Assembly: GCA_963821935.1 (NCBI GenBank)
Contig: CAWGFM010000005.1
Coordinates: forward strand, 1,054,001-1,118,000
Reading direction: 5' to 3'
DNA: 64,000 bases
Origin: JAOUEA01 sp963821935
GTDB taxonomy: Bacteria; Actinomycetota; UBA4738; HRBIN12
The notes beneath the pieces were generated by a model. It was not told where the DNA came from. It saw only the letters and a program-made list of their open reading frames with translations, and ran no database searches. The position numbers and the translations under genes were made by a program. This document shows positions 50,660-59,993 of this stretch, one piece after another. How positions within the stretch are numbered: the stretch's first letter is position 1; every line of letters begins with the position of its first letter.

Positions 50660-52699
50660 GTGAGCTCCATCATCGCGATCGATGTCGGCGGGACCTTCAT
50701 CGACCTGGTGAAGGTCGATCGGGCGACGGGTCAGATCTCGATCGAGAAGCAGCCCGCCACTCCCGATGAGCTGCCGCAGGAGATCGTCGCCGGTCTCCTG
50801 AAGCTGCCCGGCGACCCGTCGGAGATCACCCGTTTCCTCCACGGCACCACCGTGACGATCAACGCCCTGGTCCAGCGGCGAGGCGCTCGGGTCGGGCTGA
50901 TCACGACCAGAGGGTTCCGTGATGTGCTCGAGCTGGGCCGAGGCAACCGACCCTCCATCTACGACTGGGTCTGGGTACCGCCGGAGCCGTTGGTCCCGCG
51001 CTCGATGCGGGCCGAGGTGCGCGAACGGATGGGACCGGACGGCTCCGAGATCGAGTCGCTCGACCTGGACGACCTCGGACGCGAGCTGGAGCATCTCGCC
51101 CGGGCCGATGTCGAAGCGATCGCGGTCTGCTTCCTCCATGCCTACGCCAACCCGAAGCATGAGCACCAGGCCCGTGATGCGATCGCGCGGGTGCTCCCAC
51201 GGTGCCACGTCACCCTGTCCTCAGAGGTCGCGGCCGAGTGGCACGAATACGAACGCACGTCGACAGCGGTGATCGATGCCTACCTCGCACCACCGTTCGC
51301 CGCGTACCTGACGTCGCTGCACGACGAGCTTCGTGGCGCGAGCATGTCGGCTCCGATCGAGGTGATGCAGTCCAACGGCGGCACGATGGCTCTCGGCCGC
51401 GCCACCGGGTTGCCGGTTCGCACGTTGGCCTCCGGACCGGCCGGCGGAGTGATCGGCGCGGGGGTCCTGGCACGGCGGCTGGGCCACGCCGACGTGATCT
51501 GTGCCGATGTCGGCGGCACGACCTACGACGTCGCCGTCATCGAACAGGGCCGCGTCCACGAGCGGTCCCAAACCGATGTGGAAGGGCTGCCGGTCCTGGC
51601 TCCCACGGTCGACGTGGTCTCGATCGGTGCCGGCGGGGGATCGGTCGCGTGGTTCGACGACACCGATGCGCTCCGGGTCGGACCGGTGAGTGCCGGTGCC
51701 AGGCCGGGACCTGCGTGCTTCGGTTTCGGAGGCGACCGCCCGACGGTGACCGATTGCCAGCTCGTGCTGGGTCGTTTGGATGCGGAGCGCTTCCTGGGCT
51801 CCAGGATGCAGCTCGACATCGACGCCGCTGAACGCGCGATCCACGATCGCATCGCAGCGAGGCTGGGGATGTCGACACGTGAGGCAGCTGTCGGTATCAC
51901 GACGATCGCCGAGAACGCCATGGCCAACGCGCTCCACTCCATGACGGTCGAGCGGGGCCTGGACCCGCGCGAATTCGTCCTGTACTCCTATGGGGGAGGC
52001 GGTGGACTGTTCGCTGCCGCGACGGCAACTGAGTTGGAGATCGGCACCGCGGTGGTACCTCGCGACCCGGCCACCTTTTCCGCCTGGGGCATCTCGGCTT
52101 CGGCCCGTCGTGAGGATGCATCCCTCACCCACCTTCGCTCCCTCGACCGCGCATCGATGGGCGCGATGATGGCCGAGCTCGGGTCGCTCCGTGAGGAGGT
52201 CGTTGGACGGGTGGCCGGGCTGGGCGCTGTCGAGGAGGACGTCGTGACCCAGGGAAGCGCCGACCTTCGCTTCGTCGGGCAGGAGCACACGGTGACCGTG
52301 GAGGTCGACGCCACATGGACGGGGGAGCATGCCGACCTACTCGCCGACCGGTTCGTCGAACGCCACCGGCAGCTCTTCGGTCATGGCGATCGCGATGCCT
52401 CCATCCAGCTCGTGACCGTTCGGTGCCGCGCGACGGTGCCCGGTGACGAGCCTGCCTGGCCGCCGTGGACGGTCACGCTGCCCGTGGCGGCGCGAGATGA
52501 ACGACAGGTCGTGTTCGGGGGTGATGGTCCGCTGGTCACCTCGATCCATGATCGACAAGCACTGGCCGTCGATCAGATGGTGCGAGGGCCGTCCATCATC
52601 GAGGAGTGGAGCTCTTCCACCCTGGTGCCACCGGGGTGGCTCGCTCGCATGGATCCGGACGGGAACCTGGTCCTGACCGCAGAGGCATCGGGAGGATGA
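50660..52699 (+). CDS. hyuA: Hydantoinase/5-oxoprolinase subunit A family protein
   Basis: A 679-residue protein with the actin-like HyuA fold. The start is GTG. The N-terminus IIAIDVGGTFIDLVKVDRATG is the phosphate-binding loop, HGTTVTINALVQRRGARVGLITTRGFRD is the next hallmark, and the central domain has MQSNGGTM, LASGPAGGVIGA, DVGGTTYDVAVI and GAGGGSVAW. Members hydrolyse N-methylhydantoin, 5-oxoproline, or carboxylate acetone or acetophenone, with ATP, together with a B subunit. The next gene is that subunit and overlaps by 4 bp. The substrate cannot be told. Confidence 0.9.
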   Translation: MSSIIAIDVGGTFIDLVKVDRATGQISIEKQPATPDELPQEIVAGLLKLPGDPSEITRFLHGTTVTINALVQRRGARVGLITTRGFRDVLELGRGNRPSIYDWVWVPPEPLVPRSMRAEVRERMGPDGSEIESLDLDDLGRELEHLARADVEAIAVCFLHAYANPKHEHQARDAIARVLPRCHVTLSSEVAAEWHEYERTSTAVIDAYLAPPFAAYLTSLHDELRGASMSAPIEVMQSNGGTMALGRATGLPVRTLASGPAGGVIGAGVLARRLGHADVICADVGGTTYDVAVIEQGRVHERSQTDVEGLPVLAPTVDVVSIGAGGGSVAWFDDTDALRVGPVSAGARPGPACFGFGGDRPTVTDCQLVLGRLDAERFLGSRMQLDIDAAERAIHDRIAARLGMSTREAAVGITTIAENAMANALHSMTVERGLDPREFVLYSYGGGGGLFAAATATELEIGTAVVPRDPATFSAWGISASARREDASLTHLRSLDRASMGAMMAELGSLREEVVGRVAGLGAVEEDVVTQGSADLRFVGQEHTVTVEVDATWTGEHADLLADRFVERHRQLFGHGDRDASIQLVTVRCRATVPGDEPAWPPWTVTLPVAARDERQVVFGGDGPLVTSIHDRQALAVDQMVRGPSIIEEWSSSTLVPPGWLARMDPDGNLVLTAEASGG

Positions 52700-54279
52700 G
52701 CGGCGTCGATGCCATCGCCGTCGAGGTGATCCGAGGAGGCCTGGCCGCGGCTGCCGTTGAGATGAATCGGACGTTGGTGCGGACCGCACATAATCCGCTT
52801 CTCTATGAGGTGCAGGATTTCGGACTCGGCATCGTGGGTGCGGACGCCCGGCTCTGGGCCGAGGCCCCTGGCATCGCGGGGTTCATCAGCGCGTTGTCGG
52901 ACACCGTCCGGTCCGGGCTCTCGATGCACGGACCCGCAGCGTTCGCCGAGGGCGATGTGCTGATCGTGAACGATCCGTTCATGACCGGCACCCACATCTC
53001 GGACACGTCCGTCTACACGCCCATCTTCTCGGGTGGGTCGCTGGTGGCCTTCGCCGTGGTGACCGCGCACTGGGCCGATATCGGAGGCAAAAGCCCGGGC
53101 GGCTGGGCGCCGGACACCACCGATGTCTACCAGGAGGGCATCTGCTTCACGCACCAACGCCTGGTTCGAGGCGGGGTCGACAACGACGATCTCTTCGACC
53201 TGATCGAGGCCAACGTCCGGGTGCCCGATCTGGTGCGCGGCGACCTGGCCGCGCAGATGGCCGCCTGTCGTCGTGGCATCGAACGGGTGCAGCGACTCTG
53301 CGATCGGTACGGCACGGACGGCGTCACCGACGCCATGGACCGGGTGATCGCGCGGACTGATGCTGCGATGCGATCGAGGATCGCCGACCTGGACGACGGC
53401 ACGTACGAGGCGAGTATCGAGCTCGACCACGACGGCATCGATCGAACCGTGCACCCGAGGATCGCGGTGCAGATCCGCATCGACGGCGACCGCCTCCACG
53501 TGACGTTCGAGGGCACGAGCCCCACCGCGCGAGGGCCGATCAACGACCCGGGCGCACGATGCGATGTCCGCTGTGCGATCAAGGGGTTGTTCGCGCCCGA
53601 CGAAGTGGGCAACGAAGGCCACGTGATGGCCGTCGAGTTCGAGATGCCGCCACACTTGCTGGTGAGTCCGGAACGGCCGGCGCCGGTTGATTCCTACGGC
53701 TACGTAGGGGTAGCGCTCATCGAGTTGGTGATCCGCGCGCTGGCCGATGTGTTGCCCGACCGTGCCCCGGCGGGCGGCTATCAGATCTTCGGTGTCGATC
53801 TGTACCGCGTGGATGAGCGACAGGGAGAGCCTTTCGTCTTCACCGATGTGCACCCGGGCGGTGCAGGAGCGCGGCCGCATCACGACGGGCCGGCGCTCAT
53901 CTTCGTGGGAGACGGCGACACGCGGAACACCCCTGTCGAGGTCATCGAGACGCGGTACCCCCTCCGTGTGGAACGCCACGAGCTGTTGCCCGAGTTCGGT
54001 GGTCGCGGTCGATACCGCGGAGGTCCAGGAGTGGCGCGCGACTTTCGCATCCTGGAGCCAGGGGTGTTCCTGCAGTTCACCAACGAGAACACCCACGATC
54101 TCCTGGCCAAGGGCCTGCACGGCGGTGAGTCGGGACGAGCCGGTCAACTCGTCGTGAATCCCGGCGCCGACGAGGAGGTCACGTACTCGGACCGCATGAC
54201 CGACTTCGGTCCGCTGCAGGTCGGCGACCTGATCAGCTCACGCTCCGGGGGAGGCGGCGGGTTCGGATCCTCCCAGTGA
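52696..54279 (+). CDS. hyuB: Hydantoinase/5-oxoprolinase subunit B family protein
   Basis: A 527-residue HyuB protein beginning MSGVDAIAVEVIRGGLAAAA. Family marks are NDPFMTGTHISDTSVYTPIF, HWADIGGKSPGG, EGTSPTARGPIND, and a C-terminal GGRGRYRGGPGVARDF and SRSGGGGGFG. The ATG overlaps the hyuA stop (ATGA) with GGGAGG just before, which fixes the start. HyuB binds the ring substrate after ATP-dependent activation by HyuA. Together the two genes form an operon without transporter genes. Confidence 0.9.
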   Translation: MSGVDAIAVEVIRGGLAAAAVEMNRTLVRTAHNPLLYEVQDFGLGIVGADARLWAEAPGIAGFISALSDTVRSGLSMHGPAAFAEGDVLIVNDPFMTGTHISDTSVYTPIFSGGSLVAFAVVTAHWADIGGKSPGGWAPDTTDVYQEGICFTHQRLVRGGVDNDDLFDLIEANVRVPDLVRGDLAAQMAACRRGIERVQRLCDRYGTDGVTDAMDRVIARTDAAMRSRIADLDDGTYEASIELDHDGIDRTVHPRIAVQIRIDGDRLHVTFEGTSPTARGPINDPGARCDVRCAIKGLFAPDEVGNEGHVMAVEFEMPPHLLVSPERPAPVDSYGYVGVALIELVIRALADVLPDRAPAGGYQIFGVDLYRVDERQGEPFVFTDVHPGGAGARPHHDGPALIFVGDGDTRNTPVEVIETRYPLRVERHELLPEFGGRGRYRGGPGVARDFRILEPGVFLQFTNENTHDLLAKGLHGGESGRAGQLVVNPGADEEVTYSDRMTDFGPLQVGDLISSRSGGGGGFGSSQ

Positions 54280-54339
54280 AGCGGCATCGTGTGCCGACAT
54301 GATCGCCGACCGCTCCGCGCCGGCAACATCCTCGGGACG

Positions 54340-55971
54340 CTAGACGATCACCACGAAGGTATCCGCATCGCAGCGGGGGTGGCCCGAGGTCGCATCGCAG
54401 TTGACCCAGACGCTGTGGGATCCCGTCACTCCCCAGCCGGAGCGTTGGATGACCATCCGGTACTGCTTGGTGGACGCGTGCTGCGTCTGAGTACTGCCCA
54501 CGCCGTCCGTCGCCACGGTGGAGGTACCGAAGGTCGCTCCCTTGCTGCCCACCCAGGCGAACGCGCGGCCCATGAACGTCTTGAGGGCGGCGTATCCCTG
54601 TGTGGTGGAATACCGAGTCGAGCCATCCACGTAGTTCGGGCTTTCTGCGGTGTTCCAGGTCCCGAAATAGGTGGGCGTGGGCTGCGTGAGGCTGAACGGG
54701 CTTCCGATGGCCCAGGCGCCGACGTTGCCCTTGGTGTCGGTCGCTCGCACACGGAAGTTGTAGGGCCCCGACGGGAAGCGGAACGCCTTCGTGTACGACC
54801 TGGCGCCGGCCTTGACGGCGACCTTCACCCACGGCCCGCCATCGGTCTGCATCTGCAATTGCTGCTTGGCGATCCCATCGGAGTCGGTCGCCATCCACCG
54901 AGCGACGACCTGGATGTTCCTGGTGGGGGTGACCGACCCTCCGGCGAACGCGACCATCGGGGTCGTCACGACCGGAGGCCCGCCAACGACCGGACTCAAC
55001 CAGGATGAGCGGGCGACGTTCCAGTTGGCCTCCAGGTAGGACCCGTTGGGGTTCACGAGGACCTTCGTGGCGTTGTAGTAGTCGTCCTTGCCGCAGTCCC
55101 AGATGGAGGCAGGCAGGACGTCGGTCGGGCAGAGATACTGGAGATCGCCTCCGTTGGTGAAGTACGTGCCGCCGTCGTTGTAGCACAACGTGTCGTACTC
55201 ATCGAAGCAATGGGAACCGCCCGAGGCGTGGGGAGCGTTCCCCTGCACCGCACCAAGGTTGTGGCCGACTTCGTGCATGAAGACGAGCGCGCCGTAGTCA
55301 CCGAAGCCGGGGTCGAGTCTGATCAACGCGAGCTTACCGACCGACGCGTCGTTGTTGTCGTTCAGCGCGGGCTCCGGCTGGGTGTCGGACTCGAGCGACC
55401 CCTGCCCACTGTAGGGATACGCCGCTCCCAACTGGTCGACGAAGACCGCGTAGTCCATGTTCCTGTCGGTGAGGCCCAGCCTGGTCATGGACGCCACGAG
55501 GTCTTGGTAGGTGAACTGACCGTCGGCCCCGATCGGGTCGAGCGTCACGGTGGTGATCGTGATCGCTGCGGGATCGCCGGTGCAGTAGAAGCGGTATCGC
55601 TGTTTGCCTCCGGACGTTCGGAGGGTGTCCGAGGCCTGGGCGAGCCACCCGGGGATGAGCGCCCGATTCGTGCTGGATCGCGTCCGGTCACTCGGGACCC
55701 CGTACAGGACGCGGATGCGCTTGCCGCCGGTGTAGTTGGTCTCCGATGCCGTCTTGACGCAGGGAGCCGGGGCGGCGGGTGCGCGCAGGGCTGCCTCCGC
55801 CCGGAGGATGTCGATGGGCGTGGGAGTGGCGTCAGGCCCATGCGTGCACAGGTAGGACTGCGCGAACGGGACCGCATGCAGGCTCCCGCAGGGATCGGGT
55901 GATCGTTGCCCCGACGCCGACACGGGGACCATCAGCGCGGCGACGAGGAGGAGCAGAAACAGTCTCTTCAC
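54340..55971 (-). CDS. Secreted metzincin-like protein with HEVGHNLGAVQ motif
   Basis: A 543-residue exported protein. The signal peptide is about 1-21 (MKRLFLLLLVAALMVPVSASG). The zinc-site segment at about 231 reads HEVGHNLGAVQGNAPH. The HExxHxxG core is present, but the third zinc ligand expected three residues after the glycine is Gln, with a His at the end of the segment instead. A Met-turn-like DTLCYND follows after SHCFDEYD. The C-terminal part contains a beta-sandwich-type stretch (FPSGPYNFRVRATDTKGNVG) and a second small domain. I recall related actinobacterial exported proteins with the same VQxxAPH pattern. It may be an active protease with an altered ligand set. Confidence 0.75.
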   Translation of the reverse strand: MKRLFLLLLVAALMVPVSASGQRSPDPCGSLHAVPFAQSYLCTHGPDATPTPIDILRAEAALRAPAAPAPCVKTASETNYTGGKRIRVLYGVPSDRTRSSTNRALIPGWLAQASDTLRTSGGKQRYRFYCTGDPAAITITTVTLDPIGADGQFTYQDLVASMTRLGLTDRNMDYAVFVDQLGAAYPYSGQGSLESDTQPEPALNDNNDASVGKLALIRLDPGFGDYGALVFMHEVGHNLGAVQGNAPHASGGSHCFDEYDTLCYNDGGTYFTNGGDLQYLCPTDVLPASIWDCGKDDYYNATKVLVNPNGSYLEANWNVARSSWLSPVVGGPPVVTTPMVAFAGGSVTPTRNIQVVARWMATDSDGIAKQQLQMQTDGGPWVKVAVKAGARSYTKAFRFPSGPYNFRVRATDTKGNVGAWAIGSPFSLTQPTPTYFGTWNTAESPNYVDGSTRYSTTQGYAALKTFMGRAFAWVGSKGATFGTSTVATDGVGSTQTQHASTKQYRMVIQRSGWGVTGSHSVWVNCDATSGHPRCDADTFVVIV

Positions 55972-56067
55972 GGAGCCCTTCCCTCGAGGCCGCGGGCATG
56001 ATGGCGCATGGAGCGCCTCGCTCCCGTCGCCGCGGTCGGAAGGATACTGCCCGATCAGCGATCCAGG

Positions 56068-56628
56068 CTATCGGTCGAACGTCTCGGCTTCCTTCGCTCC
56101 GGCAGAAGGTCGATCGATCGCTGAGACGGTCCGAGCCAGCACCGCTCCGGCGACTGCGCCGATCAGCAGACCGATCGCGGCAGCTGGCATCCATCCGTCG
56201 ATGGTGGAACCCGGTGCGACCGACGCTGCGGCCGGCTCGGCGATCTGAGCAGCAGCCAACTGATCGCCTTCGCCGACGACGATCGAGCCGGTCATGCCCG
56301 GATGCAGGGTGCAGGCGAACGCGAACACCCCTCGATCGGGAAACGAGGTCGAGTACGTGTCCCCTTCGCCCATGTCCTCGTAGTGTCCCCAGCCGCTGCC
56401 GCTCACGTTGTGCAGATACGTGTCCCGGTTGACGAAGGTGACGGTTTCTCCGGGCTCGATGTACGAGGTCGTGGCCGTGAAGCAGGCACCCGAGAGCTCG
56501 ACCGTCGTGGCGTCACCCTCGGTGGGATCGCAGTGGCCACCGCCTCCGGCCCATGCGGTCGCGCCGCCGACCAGTGTCCCGAGCAGCGCGAGCGCCCCGA
56601 CCGTCGCGATCTTCCGTGCGAGTCCCAT
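56068..56628 (-). CDS. Membrane-anchored cupredoxin (plastocyanin/azurin-like)
   Basis: A 186-residue protein from ATG 56628 (GGAGG upstream). A signal peptide (about 8-28, VGALALLGTLVGGATAWAGG) is followed by a cupredoxin domain. The copper ligands are visible as the His in TYLHNVSGSG and CTLHPGM, giving Cys, His and Met. A C-terminal helix (about 145-168, AAAIGLLIGAVAGAVLARTV) anchors it with the copper domain outside. Such proteins carry electrons or bind copper. It lies 63 bp after the anti-sigma factor gene. Confidence 0.85.
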   Translation of the reverse strand: MGLARKIATVGALALLGTLVGGATAWAGGGGHCDPTEGDATTVELSGACFTATTSYIEPGETVTFVNRDTYLHNVSGSGWGHYEDMGEGDTYSTSFPDRGVFAFACTLHPGMTGSIVVGEGDQLAAAQIAEPAAASVAPGSTIDGWMPAAAIGLLIGAVAGAVLARTVSAIDRPSAGAKEAETFDR

Positions 56629-56691
56629 CACGACCTCCTCAGATGTGTGCCCCCGCTCGATGTACACCGGGAGGCGCATATCGGTTCCGGA

Positions 56692-57501
56692 TCAGTCCGG
56701 ATCTGTCGGGATGATCGTCGACTCAGCGATCGCGACCGCCCGATGCTTGGGCAACGATGTCTCGAGCCGGAAGGTGAACGCATCGACCTGCCAGATCAAG
56801 ACGTTGCCCGTCACGAGCAGGGTGAGCGAGCCCTGCCCGGTCACGAGCACGAGTCGGTGCTCGCCGGAGGTCCAGAACGCCTCGCGTCCGTCGACGACCG
56901 CCGTTCCGAAGTCGTTCGTCTCGCTGAAGACCTGCTTGAAGGCGGCCAACCCGTCTCCTTCGAACTGCATGAGGAGGGCTCCGATGCCGGTCTCGGGGAT
57001 CCGGGGAAGCTCGGGCGAAGGTGCCCAGGCGCTGACGACTCGCTGTGCGGGGACGTCGGGGCCAACCCCCAGATCATCGACCCACGTTCGAACCGGGGAC
57101 CCGAGCGCGCCGGGAAGTGCCGGCTCGAAGCCGGCGACCGCTCCTGCCTCGGCGAGGCTCATCGCTCGTCCGAGATCGTCGGCCGAGATCACATCCGTGG
57201 GCAATGCGGTCGGAGCTCCGGGCACGACCTGCACGGTGGCGGCGCCCAACTCGATCACGAGGCGGGCGGCGAGGGCTGCTCCAGCCAGCGCGAGCAGCGT
57301 GGCCGCGATCACGAGCACCGTGCGGCGTCGACTCGGGAGCGAGAGGCGAGGTGCGACGAGGGAAGGCGTCTTCCGCTGCAGCCGAAGGGTCGCGCCGACC
57401 TCCCCCGCCACGTCGGGTGCGGTCGGCCACGCCAGGTCTTCGGCGATGTCCGAGATCGCTGCGCCGAGCTGGGCGTCCGTCAGATCGCGGAACTCGGTCA
57501 T
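56692..57501 (-). CDS. Putative anti-sigma factor, membrane protein
   Basis: A 269-residue protein with a cytoplasmic N-terminus (about 1-55, MTEFRDLTDAQLGAAISDIAEDLAWPTAP), one membrane helix (about 60-82, VLVIAATLLALAGAALAARLVI) and a large external domain. The start overlaps the sigma factor stop by 4 bp (ATGA), and cotranslation with an ECF sigma factor is the usual arrangement for an anti-sigma factor. The canonical zinc anti-sigma motif HxxxCxxC is missing, so it must hold the sigma factor another way. The external domain could sense envelope or copper stress; the neighbouring cupredoxin suggests this but does not prove it. Confidence 0.7.
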   Translation of the reverse strand: MTEFRDLTDAQLGAAISDIAEDLAWPTAPDVAGEVGATLRLQRKTPSLVAPRLSLPSRRRTVLVIAATLLALAGAALAARLVIELGAATVQVVPGAPTALPTDVISADDLGRAMSLAEAGAVAGFEPALPGALGSPVRTWVDDLGVGPDVPAQRVVSAWAPSPELPRIPETGIGALLMQFEGDGLAAFKQVFSETNDFGTAVVDGREAFWTSGEHRLVLVTGQGSLTLLVTGNVLIWQVDAFTFRLETSLPKHRAVAIAESTIIPTDPD

Positions 57502-58097
57502 CGTTCGACCCCTTCCGGTTGGCGCTCCACGCTGTCGGACAGCTCGGTCCGGAGGCGGACCAGAGCCCGCGACAGACGCGACTTCACCGTTCCCGGTCGA
57601 ACGTCGAGGGCTTCGGCCGTCTCGGCCTCGCTCATCTCGAACAGGTAGCGGTATGCCACCACGAGCCGGTCGCGTTCGGGCAGTCGCTCCAGCGCGGCCG
57701 TGAGTGCCTCCGCCTCCTCGCGGGCCATCGCCTCGGCCTCGGGGGATCGGACCGTGTCCCGGGTGCCGATCGCGGCCGCTCGTAGGGCCAGGGCCTCGTG
57801 GCGGCGGCCCGACCTGCCACGGTTGCGTGCCTCGTTGGCCACGATGCGCAGGATCCACGGGCGGAACGGAGCACCGGGCCGGAAGCGCGGCAGCGCGTAG
57901 TAGGCCTTCACGAACGCGTCCTGCACGGCGTCCTCCGCGTCGCCCCGGTTGTGCACCACGAGCCAGGCGACACGGAAGGCGATGCCTTGGTACCGCGTCA
58001 CCAGCTCCTCGTACGCGCCGACGTCTCCGTCACGTGCGCGTGCGGTGAGCTCTGCGTCCTTCGATGGCCGGCCGTCCTCAGGGCCCTGGTTCGTCAC
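57498..58097 (-). CDS. ECF-subfamily RNA polymerase sigma factor
   Basis: A 199-residue ECF sigma factor. Region 2 (about 25-92) has AYEELVTRYQGIAFRVA, DAEDAVQDAFVKAYYALPRF and RPWILRIVANEARN. Region 4 (about 135-185) has ALERLPERDRLVVAYRYLFEMSEAETAEAL and VRPGTVKSRLSRALVRLR. The start is GTG at 58097 with GAGAAG upstream. It is divergent from agmatine deiminase. A minus-strand GGAAC at 58131-58135 is a possible ECF -35 box, but the -10 is not convincing. Confidence 0.9.
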   Translation of the reverse strand: MTNQGPEDGRPSKDAELTARARDGDVGAYEELVTRYQGIAFRVAWLVVHNRGDAEDAVQDAFVKAYYALPRFRPGAPFRPWILRIVANEARNRGRSGRRHEALALRAAAIGTRDTVRSPEAEAMAREEAEALTAALERLPERDRLVVAYRYLFEMSEAETAEALDVRPGTVKSRLSRALVRLRTELSDSVERQPEGVER

Positions 58098-58171
58098 CGC
58101 TTCTCGTCATACACCACAGCGTCGGTGGAGGTTCCAAGCTCCGAGCCCGCGTCGTACGCTCGGACCCGCTG

Positions 58172-59263
58172 ATGTCGACCTATCGGATGCCCGCCGAGTG
58201 GGAGCCGCACGATGCGGTATGGCTCCAATGGCCGGACCGATCCATGGCGGGTCAACATCAGATGAAGCTCGAGGCGACGTGGCTCGCGATGGTGGCGGCC
58301 ATGGCCGGTTCCGTTCCCGTGCGCGCGGTCGTTGCGAGCGATGCCTCCGCCGAGCGGCTCCAGAGCCAGCTCTCATGGTTCGGCCTGTCGGATGCGGTCG
58401 AACAGGTCGTGATCCCGATCGATGATGTGTGGGCTCGCGATAGCGGGCCGGTCTTCGTCCTCGACGGGGGCGGTTCGCTCAACGTGACGGATTGGAACTT
58501 CAACGGTTGGGGGGGCCGGTTCGAGCACCCGCACGATCGGGATGTGGCAGGGGCGATCGCGGCGTGGCTCGATGTGCCGCATCGCAGGCCTTCGACGAGC
58601 CTGGAGGGCGGGGCGCTCGAGGTGAACGGGACCGGATCGCTTATCGCCACCGAGAGCTCGATCGTGAACGACAATCGCAACCCGGGGACGACCCGGTCGG
58701 CCATCGAAGACGATCTCGGCCGCTTCCTCGGAGTTCGAAACGTCATCTGGCTCTCCGGCGCGCCGAAGGACGTCTGCGATGCGTTCGGCGACGTCACCGA
58801 TTGGCACGTCGACATCGCAGCTCGGTTCACCAACCGATCCACGGTGCTCTACTGCTGGACCGAGGATCGAGACGATCCCCGATACCCCTACCTGGTGCAA
58901 CACCGCGAGCAACTCCAGGGGGCCACCGATGAGACCGGGAGGCCCCTCGAGTTGGTGGCGCTTCCGACGCCGGACGTCCGCTCGGTCAGCCCACAGTCGT
59001 ACGGGCTCCCGTCCGGTCGTCCAACGGGCTCGATGACCGACGCCGCCTACACCAACTACCTCGTCACGAACGGCGTCGTGCTGCTGCCCGTGTACGGACG
59101 TCCCGAGGATGAGGATGCCAAGGCCATCATCCGGGAACAGTTCCCCGGACGCGAGGTCGTCGGTATCCCGACCTTGACGCTGACCGAGGAAGGCGGTGCC
59201 GTGCACTGCGTGACCCAGCAGCAGCCGGCGTCGAACGGATCTGTGAGGAGAGCGGAAGGTTAG
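58172..59263 (+). CDS. aguA: Agmatine deiminase family protein
   Basis: A 363-residue porphyromonas-type peptidylarginine deiminase/agmatine deiminase. The start MSTYRMPAEWEPHDAVWLQWP is typical. The active-site residues are in DVWARDSGPVFV, TDWHVDIAARF (His and Asp) and GGAVHCVTQQQPA, with catalytic C346. Agmatine deiminase turns agmatine into N-carbamoylputrescine and ammonia in polyamine synthesis. No N-carbamoylputrescine amidase is beside it. It is convergent with the next gene by 4 bp. Agmatine as substrate is the family default and not proven. Confidence 0.87.
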   Translation: MSTYRMPAEWEPHDAVWLQWPDRSMAGQHQMKLEATWLAMVAAMAGSVPVRAVVASDASAERLQSQLSWFGLSDAVEQVVIPIDDVWARDSGPVFVLDGGGSLNVTDWNFNGWGGRFEHPHDRDVAGAIAAWLDVPHRRPSTSLEGGALEVNGTGSLIATESSIVNDNRNPGTTRSAIEDDLGRFLGVRNVIWLSGAPKDVCDAFGDVTDWHVDIAARFTNRSTVLYCWTEDRDDPRYPYLVQHREQLQGATDETGRPLELVALPTPDVRSVSPQSYGLPSGRPTGSMTDAAYTNYLVTNGVVLLPVYGRPEDEDAKAIIREQFPGREVVGIPTLTLTEEGGAVHCVTQQQPASNGSVRRAEG

Positions 59264-59808
59264 GACCTGAGCTCGCTGAGCGGTGGATGCCCCCGATCCT
59301 TGCTCGAGAGCTGCAGGCGAGCGTCGGTGATCGGCCACGGGATGGCGAGGTCGGGATCGTCCCACGCCACCGCCGGGTAGGCGACGTCCGAACGCCAGTG
59401 CTCCGAGACGAGATAGGAATACAGGACGTCGTCGGTGAGTGCCTGATAGCCGTTGCCCAAGCCCCGTGACAGGAAGATCGCCGTCGTACGGTCCAGCTCG
59501 CCCGCCCACCATGTGCCGAAGGTGGCGGAGTCGTTGCGCAGATCCACGACCACGTTGTAGGCGCGCCCGTGGACCACATGCACGTACTTCTCCCAGGGTT
59601 CGGCGTGGATCCCGCGCAGCGTGCCGCGTGGTGACTCGGCGACGCTCATCTGCTTCGGCTGGAACGCCGGCAGCCCAAGTTCTCCGAGCTTCTCCGCCTG
59701 GAACACCTCGCGAAAGCTCGCGCCCTGGCGTTCGGCGTCTTCATGGATCTGCAGATCGATGAGGTAGAAGCCTTCGAAGGGGCCTTCCCGGACCGTCAAC
59801 GCTCCCAT
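59260..59808 (-). CDS. dTDP-4-dehydrorhamnose 3,5-epimerase (RmlC) family protein
   Basis: A 182-residue cupin of the RmlC/RfbC family. It shows SPRGTLRGIHAEPWEKYVHV, with the catalytic His in RGIH, VVVDLRNDSATFG, SRGLGNGYQALTDD and YLVSEHWRSDVAYP. DPDLAIPWP near the C-terminus is also typical. RmlC isomerises the 4-keto sugar in dTDP-rhamnose synthesis. No rmlA, B or D gene lies nearby, so it could act on a different nucleotide sugar. The start ATG at 59808 fits the conserved opening. Confidence 0.82.
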   Translation of the reverse strand: MGALTVREGPFEGFYLIDLQIHEDAERQGASFREVFQAEKLGELGLPAFQPKQMSVAESPRGTLRGIHAEPWEKYVHVVHGRAYNVVVDLRNDSATFGTWWAGELDRTTAIFLSRGLGNGYQALTDDVLYSYLVSEHWRSDVAYPAVAWDDPDLAIPWPITDARLQLSSKDRGHPPLSELRS

Positions 59809-59993
59809 GGGTTGGTCATCCTAGCGGGGCATCGTTCAGGGGATCTCACCGGGACCGGCGTGCGGGCTCGGTTCACGCGATCCCGTCGGCCATGACGTTC
59901 CCGTCGCCCCGAACGGTCCTCACTCGCCGAAACTTCACGTGACCGTCACCTGGAGTACCGGGTTCCCGAACGGTCATCTCGTAGCCTCGGGGT

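Noticed and set aside
58109..58135. ECF-type promoter (GGAAC and a -10) for autoregulation of the sigma gene
   Set aside because: Only the -35-like GGAAC is clear; the -10 side does not match and the leader would be extremely short.
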